Assembly (NCBI GenBank): GCA_009693045.1
Contig: SHXZ01000007.1
Coordinates: 44,565 to 108,564 of the forward strand
Length of the DNA stretch: 64,000 nt
Origin: Dehalococcoidia bacterium
GTDB taxonomy: Bacteria > Chloroflexota > Dehalococcoidia > Lucifugimonadales > SHYT01
Direction: 5' to 3'
The notes under the pieces are model-generated. The model searched no databases and was not told the origin of the DNA. It saw only the letters and a program-made list of their open reading frames with translations. A program made the translations under genes and the position numbers. How positions within the stretch are numbered: the first letter of the stretch is position 1; each line of letters starts with the position of its first letter. This document shows, piece after piece, positions 59,429 to 64,000 of the stretch.

Positions 59429-61588
59429 TCACCGCCACCTGCGTCGTCCGCGACCGCCGTTCCGGTAGGGTGCGGCTGGCGCGGCGGGCGGGACGGGTGC
59501 GACGGGGTCCGATGGCCCGGGCGGCCTGGAGCGTGCGCGGGTGGTGGCGGGCTCGGCGAGGGCGGTCTCCAGGCGGACGGGGACGGCGGACTGGTCTTCC
59601 AGAATGGTGCGGCGCAGGTCAATGATCTGGTCGCGGAGCATGGCGGCCTTCTCAAACTCCAGGAGCTGCGCCGCCCCTTTCATCTGCTTCTCCAGCTCCT
59701 TGATGAGGCGGACCAGCTCGTCCTTGGGCAGGGAGCGGGCCGTGGGCGCGGCGTCACGGCCGGTGCGATAGGGGGCCTGGGACTCGGCGAGCTGGCGCAC
59801 GCGGTCGGTGATGTCCCTGATCTCCTTGCGGATGCTCTGCGGGACGATGCCGTGCTCCTTGTTGTGCGCGTCCTGGATGCGGCGGCGGCGGTACGTCTCG
59901 TCAATGGCGAACTTCATGGAGTCGGTGACGGTGTCGGCGTACATGATGACGTGGCCGCGCTCGTGGCGGGCGGCGCGCCCGATGGTCTGGATGAGGGAGG
60001 AGTTGGAGCGCAGGAAGCCCTCTTTGTCGGCGTCCAGGACGGCGACGAGGCTGACCTCCGGCAGGTCCAGGCCCTCGCGTAGCAGGTTGATGCCGACCAC
60101 GACGTCGTACACGCCGAGGCGGAGGTCGCGGAGGATCTCGGTGCGCTCAAAGGTCTCAATGTCCGAGTGGAGGTAGTGGACCTTGACGTCCATCTCCAGC
60201 AGATAGTCGGCCAGCTCCTCGGCCATGCGCTTGGTGAGGGTGGTGACCAGGACGCGCTCGCCGTTCTTGGCGCGCTCGCGGATCTGGAGGAGCAGGTCGT
60301 CCACCTGGCCTTTGGTGGGCTTGACCTCAATGGTTGGGTCCAGGAGGCCGGTGGGGCGGATGACCTGCTCCACGACCTGCTGGCTGTGCTGGTGCTCGTA
60401 CTGGGCGGGCGTGGCGGAGACGAAGACGGTCTGGTTCACGAGGCTCTCGAACTCCTGGAAGTTGAGCGGGCGGTGGTCCATGGCCGAGGGCAGGCGGAAG
60501 CCGAAGTCAACCAGGGTCCGCTTGCGGGCGGCATCGCCGTGATACATGGCGCGCACCTGTGGGAGGGTCATGTGGGACTCGTCAACGAAGAGGAGGAAGT
60601 CCTCGGGGAAGTAGTCAATGAGCGTGTACGGGCGGCTGCCGGGCGCGCGGCCGGAGAGGTGGCGGGAGTAGTTCTCCACGCCGGGGCAGTAGCCGGTCTC
60701 GCGCATCATCTCCAGGTCGTAGCGGGTGCGCTGCTCCAGGCGGGCGGCCTCCAGTATCTTGCCCTCGGCGCGGAGGCGGGGGAGGTGCTCCTGGAGCTCG
60801 TCCTCAATGGTGACGATGGCGTTCTGGAGCTTCTCCTGGCTGGTGACCCAGTGCTTGGCGGGGAAGATCTCAAGCTGGGGCAGGTCGGCGAGGACCTCGC
60901 CGGTGAGGGGGTCCATCTCCAGGATGCGCTCTACCTCGTCGCCCCAGAAGGAGACGCGGACGGCGAGCTCCTCGTGGGCGGGGAAGATGTCCACGGTGTC
61001 GCCGCGGACGCGGAAGCGGCCACGGGCGAGGTCGGTGTCGTTGCGCTCGTACTGCAGGTCCACGAGGGTGCGCAGCAAGCGCTGGAGGCTGCGGCGCTCG
61101 CCCTTCGTCACGGTGGCGACCATCTGCTGATAGTCGCCGGGGTCGCCGAGGCCGTAGATGCAGGAGACGGAGGCGACGATGAGGACGTCGCGGCGGGTGA
61201 GGAGGGAGCGCGTCGCGGCGTGGCGGAGCCGGTCAATCTCCTCGTTGATCTCGGTCTCTTTCTCAATGTAGGTGTCGGTCTGCGGGACATAGGCCTCGGG
61301 CTGGTAGTAGTCGTAGTAGGAGACGAAGTACTCCACGGCGTTGTCGGGGAAGAACTCGCGGAACTCGGAGGCGAGCTGGGCGGCGAGGGTCTTGTTGTGG
61401 ACAATGACGAGGGTGGGGCGCTGGACGCGCTCGACAACGTTTGCCATCGTGAAGGTCTTGCCGGAGCCGGTGACGCCAAGCAGCGTCTGGGCCTTGAGGC
61501 CGCGCTCCACGCCGTCGGTCAGCTTGGCGATGGCGTCAGGCTGGTCGCCGGTGGGCTTGAAGTCGGAGACGATGCGGAAGTTTGGCAT
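59429..61588 (-). CDS. uvrB: Excinuclease ABC subunit B
   Basis: A 719-residue UvrB, the damage-verifying helicase of nucleotide excision repair. Motif I is [17 protein letters not shown]. The beta-hairpin region [12 protein letters not shown] is present, as are [45 protein letters not shown] and the [12 protein letters not shown] motif. The C-terminal UVR motif ([21 protein letters not shown]) binds UvrC. A short Pro/Gly/Arg-rich tail follows. The start [19 protein letters not shown] is standard. Confidence 0.96.
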   Translation of the reverse strand: MPNFRIVSDFKPTGDQPDAIAKLTDGVERGLKAQTLLGVTGSGKTFTMANVVERVQRPTLVIVHNKTLAAQLASEFREFFPDNAVEYFVSYYDYYQPEAYVPQTDTYIEKETEINEEIDRLRHAATRSLLTRRDVLIVASVSCIYGLGDPGDYQQMVATVTKGERRSLQRLLRTLVDLQYERNDTDLARGRFRVRGDTVDIFPAHEELAVRVSFWGDEVERILEMDPLTGEVLADLPQLEIFPAKHWVTSQEKLQNAIVTIEDELQEHLPRLRAEGKILEAARLEQRTRYDLEMMRETGYCPGVENYSRHLSGRAPGSRPYTLIDYFPEDFLLFVDESHMTLPQVRAMYHGDAARKRTLVDFGFRLPSAMDHRPLNFQEFESLVNQTVFVSATPAQYEHQHSQQVVEQVIRPTGLLDPTIEVKPTKGQVDDLLLQIRERAKNGERVLVTTLTKRMAEELADYLLEMDVKVHYLHSDIETFERTEILRDLRLGVYDVVVGINLLREGLDLPEVSLVAVLDADKEGFLRSNSSLIQTIGRAARHERGHVIMYADTVTDSMKFAIDETYRRRRIQDAHNKEHGIVPQSIRKEIRDITDRVRQLAESQAPYRTGRDAAPTARSLPKDELVRLIKELEKQMKGAAQLLEFEKAAMLRDQIIDLRRTILEDQSAVPVRLETALAEPATTRARSRPPGPSDPVAPVPPAAPAAPYRNGGRGRRRWR

Positions 61589-61600
61589 GAGTGGGGGACC

Positions 61601-61640
61601 TCACCCCTAACCCCTCCCCATACGATGGAGAGGGGGAATG
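61601..61640. repeat. Dispersed palindromic repeat, family C copy
   Basis: CCTCCCCATAcgATGGAGAGG-type element with the cctcacccctaacc prefix, upstream of uvrB. Confidence 0.65.
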
Positions 61641-61651
61641 TGGGCACAGCG

Positions 61652-61783
61652 CTAGCTCTCTAGCAAAGTCCGAAACTCAGCAAGGTCTAGGCCCGCTTGT
61701 TTCATGATACTCCCGAGCGTCTTCCTGGCGAATCCTCCACGTTGCAGCGCCCTGAGGGCTTGTCTGCCGGAGACAACCGGCAT
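61652..61783 (-). pseudogene. HicA toxin with an internal deletion
   Basis: A 43-residue frame on the minus strand. It starts PVVSGRQALRALQRGGFARK, the HicA N-terminus, then continues TLGSIMKQAGLDLAEFRTLL, the C-terminal helix. The central segment with the catalytic His (normally G-S-H between these parts) is missing, about 20 codons, but the frame is kept. A toxin without the RNase His should be inactive. The ATG lies just 8 nt after the hicB stop. Confidence 0.75.
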
Positions 61784-61791
61784 CCGGGCCA

Positions 61792-62010
61792 CTAGACGGC
61801 GACTTCAATGGTCGTTATGAGGGGCGGGAGAGCACCGTTAGTTGGGCGGTCCTCAGGCTCATCTTTAAGGTAGAGGTGCACTGCCTCTTTGAGGTTCTCA
61901 ATGGCCTCGTTAAGCGTCGTTCCCTGGGAAGTGACGCCAGGCTCAGGGCAGTCGCTGACGAAGAACTTGCCTTCTCTGGTGCTAACAGCCGTTAGGGCGT
62001 AATTCTTCAC
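61792..62010 (-). CDS. HicB-family antitoxin
   Basis: A 72-residue HicB-type antitoxin. The partial RNase H-like fold is visible: YALTAVSTREGKFFVSDCPE, PGVTSQGTTLNEAIENLKEA and a C-terminal strand EVAV. The GTG at 62010 has aggaag 4 nt upstream; an earlier frame to 62058 is possible but unsupported. The downstream hicA is internally deleted, so this antitoxin has no active partner here. Confidence 0.83.
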   Translation of the reverse strand: MKNYALTAVSTREGKFFVSDCPEPGVTSQGTTLNEAIENLKEAVHLYLKDEPEDRPTNGALPPLITTIEVAV

Positions 62011-62067
62011 TGATCTTCCTGTGGGGGACACGGGTGGTTCAAACACATAACCTCCCACTGCTTCCGA

Positions 62068-62730
62068 TCAAAGCAGCGAATCCATTTCGGCGAGAGGTAT
62101 GCCGAGTTCGTGACACCATTTGTCCATCGCGCTTTCGACCACTCTATATTGAGTTGCGCTTGAATATAGGTAGCGAGGTGGTTCCTTAATGACACCAAAC
62201 TCAAGAAGGCGTTCCATGATGGGCCTGTCAAGAATAGTCAGGGTGTCACCATGTCCTAAATCTCGAAGGAAATGCGAACATTCCTTCATTCCTAGCCCAT
62301 TGACTCGGAGATGCCGAAGAGTATGACGAGCTAGTCTTGGTTCCATCGACAGAAGATTGTTCACAAGGGTTCGCATATCCGTCTCGCGGCCCGGGTCATA
62401 AAACCTACGTCTTGCTTGGGCCATCCGTTGGCCTTTGACGTTGTGGAAGCGAACTCGATTTTTCTGAAGTATGACGGCGATAACCTCTGGTAGTAACTTG
62501 GCAGGCGGCTTGAAAAATAGGTTGCGCGCCTTTAGTTCCCGTAAAGCAGCGTCACAGCGTTCGTAGTTCGTCACAGGGGTGCAAATGCAGTATGCGAGCT
62601 GGGCGAACAATTCCTTTCTGCTCGCTTCAAGTCCATATTTTCGATACCTTTCAAGCTCTTTTAATAATCCTGGCCTCTTTGCGCGCCATCTCTTGACCAG
62701 TGCCTCAGCTTGCTTGTTCACACCTTGCAC
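62068..62730 (-). CDS. ogg: Ogg2-type 8-oxoguanine glycosylase/AP lyase
   Basis: A 220-residue helix-hairpin-helix glycosylase of the archaeal-type Ogg2 family, which excises 8-oxoguanine. The HhH-GPD segment LRVNGLGMKECSHFLRDLGH carries the catalytic K149, followed by TLTILDRPI with catalytic D168. The N-terminal FAQLAYCICTPVTNYERCDA is typical. It is visibly more A/T-rich than the neighbouring core genes, suggesting acquisition from elsewhere. Ogg2 is best known from archaea and a few bacteria. Confidence 0.87.
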   Translation of the reverse strand: MQGVNKQAEALVKRWRAKRPGLLKELERYRKYGLEASRKELFAQLAYCICTPVTNYERCDAALRELKARNLFFKPPAKLLPEVIAVILQKNRVRFHNVKGQRMAQARRRFYDPGRETDMRTLVNNLLSMEPRLARHTLRHLRVNGLGMKECSHFLRDLGHGDTLTILDRPIMERLLEFGVIKEPPRYLYSSATQYRVVESAMDKWCHELGIPLAEMDSLL

Positions 62731-62748
62731 CTCCGGTGAACCTATTCG

Positions 62749-63105
62749 TCACACCAGCAGCATCCGCATCGGCTGGAGCGTGCGGCTGAAGGGGTTGAAG
62801 ACGAGGGCGAGGTTTTCCAGGGTTACGACGCCGAGCAGGGCCTGGCCGTCACCAGGCTCGCCCAGCACGACAGGTGCGTGGCCCGCCTCTCCTGCCAGGA
62901 TGAACAGGCACTCGGAGACCTGACGCACGAGTTGGGTGCCGTCCGCCATGCGGAAGGACATCCGGCGCTTCGGCTCTAGCTCCAACTTTCTCCAGACCGG
63001 CCCTGGCAAGAGGGAGTACGTGGCGCCGCTATCCACCAGGAAGTCCACGACGGCTTCTTTCCCGGTGGGTCCGCGGACGGTGCCTTGAACGTAGGTGATC
63101 CCCAA
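62749..63105 (-). CDS. Retropepsin-like aspartic protease
   Basis: A 118-residue single-domain aspartic protease fold. The active site is LVDSGATYSLLP, with D25 in DSGAT. It begins GITYVQGTVRGPTGKE, and later segments include LLGVVTLENLALVFNP, the second flap/turn pattern. Such proteins probably act as homodimers. The TTG at 63105 follows GGAGG and matches the family start; the longer frame upstream is unrelated. Its role is unknown. Confidence 0.78.
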   Translation of the reverse strand: MGITYVQGTVRGPTGKEAVVDFLVDSGATYSLLPGPVWRKLELEPKRRMSFRMADGTQLVRQVSECLFILAGEAGHAPVVLGEPGDGQALLGVVTLENLALVFNPFSRTLQPMRMLLV

Positions 63106-63201
63106 TGTGCAATGCCTCCAATGGCGCCAGTGTAGCAGGGTTGGGCGGGCCGCACCCCGCTTTTGGAACACGGCTTGAGTTGCCATGGAAAGCAGGGGCT
63201 A

Positions 63202-63236
63202 CGGATTCTTCGGTCGCTCCGCTCCCTCAGAATGAC
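63202..63236. repeat. Family B repeat
   Basis: ggattcttcggtcgctccgc followed by tccctcagaatgaca. An intergenic copy beside the retropepsin-like gene. Confidence 0.7.
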
Positions 63237-63282
63237 ACCAAGACGTTGCGATACGACAGGCTCACCGCGAGCGGTTTTCGTG

Positions 63283-63585
63283 TTACCCCTGCTTGCCCCA
63301 GAACTTGATGACGGCGTCGCGGGAGTCGTCGCCTTTGATGGTGTCGGAGACGGAGGGGTTGCCGACATAGTCCCACAGGAGGCGGCGGGTGTCGCGCGGG
63401 AGCGCGCCCGGAGAGCGGCGGGCCTCGTGGATGATGGCGAGGGTGAGAAAGTTGAGGGCGGTGGAGTAGTTGGCGTCGGCGCCGGAGTCAATGAGCATGG
63501 CCCAGATCTTGCGGACGTAGGAGTCCACGGCGGGGTCCAGGACGACGGTGCGCTTGACGAGGCGGGTCTTGGGCTTGTCTTGCAT
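63283..63585 (-). CDS. Hypothetical 100-residue protein
   Basis: A 100-residue protein of unknown family. It begins QDKPKTRLVKRTVVLDPAVD and includes the segment LIDSGADANYSTALNFLTLA and a C-terminal TIKGDDSRDAVIKFWGK. The helical pattern could be an RHH- or helix-rich regulator. AGGAG lies upstream of the ATG at 63585. No neighbour gives a clue. Confidence 0.6.
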   Translation of the reverse strand: MQDKPKTRLVKRTVVLDPAVDSYVRKIWAMLIDSGADANYSTALNFLTLAIIHEARRSPGALPRDTRRLLWDYVGNPSVSDTIKGDDSRDAVIKFWGKQG

Positions 63586-63634
63586 GGTGCTCCTCCTGTT
63601 CGGCCGAGCGTTTTGGAAGATTGTGCGACAAGCA

Positions 63635-64000
63635 TCACGTGTTGTAAAGCGCGCACCTGCGGGTTTTCCAAGGTTCCGGTAGGCGCGAGGTGTCTGAGCC
63701 CAGCTCGGTGAACTGGGGGAACCCAGTGTGCCAGAGGCCCCAGATCACGAGGAGCACAAGGGCGAGGACGTGGGCGGCGAGGAACATGGTTTGGGTAGGG
63801 CCCATAGGCCGTCGCAGATGCCAGCGCCACACGAGGGCGGCGGCGAGCATGGCGGCGCCGGGGAAGACGAGTGGGACGCTGCCGCCCTCCACAGTGAGGA
63901 GGAAGAGGGGTGAAGCCGTAGATGACGGCGCTGAGGAGCACGATGCCGAGCGCAGCTTGCTGGTGAGGGGCGTTCCAGGCCCGCCAGACGATGAGGGCGG
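63635..64000 (-). pseudogene. Partial membrane protein with a frameshift
   Basis: The 3' part reads LAAALVWRWHLRRPMGPTQT, then AAHVLALVLLVIWGLWHTGF, ending in a polar tail. The upstream part reads LIVWRAWNAPHQQAALGIVL and SAVIYGFTPL in another frame; a one-base shift near 63902 separates them. At least three hydrophobic segments are seen. The gene runs off the window edge. Family not recognised. The shift may be decay or an indel error. Confidence 0.5.

Noticed and set aside
60167..61663. 498-codon plus-strand frame over uvrB
   Set aside because: It is antisense to UvrB and rich in Gly/Val/Glu as expected from GC-biased codon positions; no motifs.
1..64000. Genetic code with TGA as tryptophan
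   Set aside because: TGA serves as a working stop, including in start/stop overlaps such as ATGA at 10796 (HAS-barrel/herA) and TGATG at 29619 (PHP/ABC).

Overview
This is a GC-rich bacterial chromosome segment. The housekeeping set (RecJ, FabF, SelB, SecD/SecF, peptide deformylase, CCA-adding enzyme, HolA, YchF, HemW, MutS, RecQ, UvrB) is bacterial. The HerA-NurA operon, HicB/DinB-type proteins, many VOC/DinB/PIN accessory genes and dense families of short palindromic repeats suggest an uncultured Chloroflexota (Dehalococcoidia-like) lineage. That assignment is an inference from gene content and style, not from a marker tree.

Layout. 0-8 kb: a decayed integrase, an MBL hydrolase, recJ, fabF, a glutaredoxin-like gene and a dienelactone hydrolase. 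7.5-13 kb: a HicB/DinB protein, a CopD-like membrane protein and a herA - HAS-barrel - nurA end-processing operon. 12.8-19.5 kb: an accessory stretch with a frameshifted PLD-like gene, a selB remnant, a GIY-YIG gene, intact selB, a MazF-type TA pair, two tandem VOC genes and a leucine dehydrogenase pseudogene. 19.5-40 kb: mostly core genes, including a def-cca-secD-secF operon, a PHP gene coupled to an OppD-type ATPase, holA, a pseudokinase-zinc ribbon-beta-propeller protein, ychF, hemW and an alanine-glyoxylate-type aminotransferase. 40.1-51 kb: a genomic island-like stretch behind tRNA-Gln with an N-terminally truncated integrase, a SOS-type imuB - DUF6504-like - dnaE2 mutasome with divergent SRAP, staphylococcal-type nucleases, an hsdS tail followed by a NucS/DUF91-like nuclease, and a metE fragment. 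51-64 kb: mutS, two paralogous Phd/VapC cassettes, recQ, uvrB, a HicBA pair with a deleted toxin, an Ogg2-type glycosylase, and small genes.

Two themes stand out. First, DNA repair and genome maintenance are very concentrated here: RecJ, HerA-NurA, endonuclease IV, ImuB/DnaE2, SRAP, MutS, RecQ, UvrB and Ogg2. Second, the window is peppered with short palindromic repeat families that sit between genes and, in mutS, selB and the HAS-barrel gene, inside reading frames where they add in-frame peptide. mutS alone carries about four such inserts. There is also widespread small-scale decay: frameshifted or truncated integrase, PLD, leucine dehydrogenase, VapC, HicA, SNase, MetE, DinB, alpha/beta hydrolase and selB copies. 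Some of these may be assembly indels; several (internal deletion, truncation by a neighbour, a nonsense codon plus a frameshift) look like real decay.
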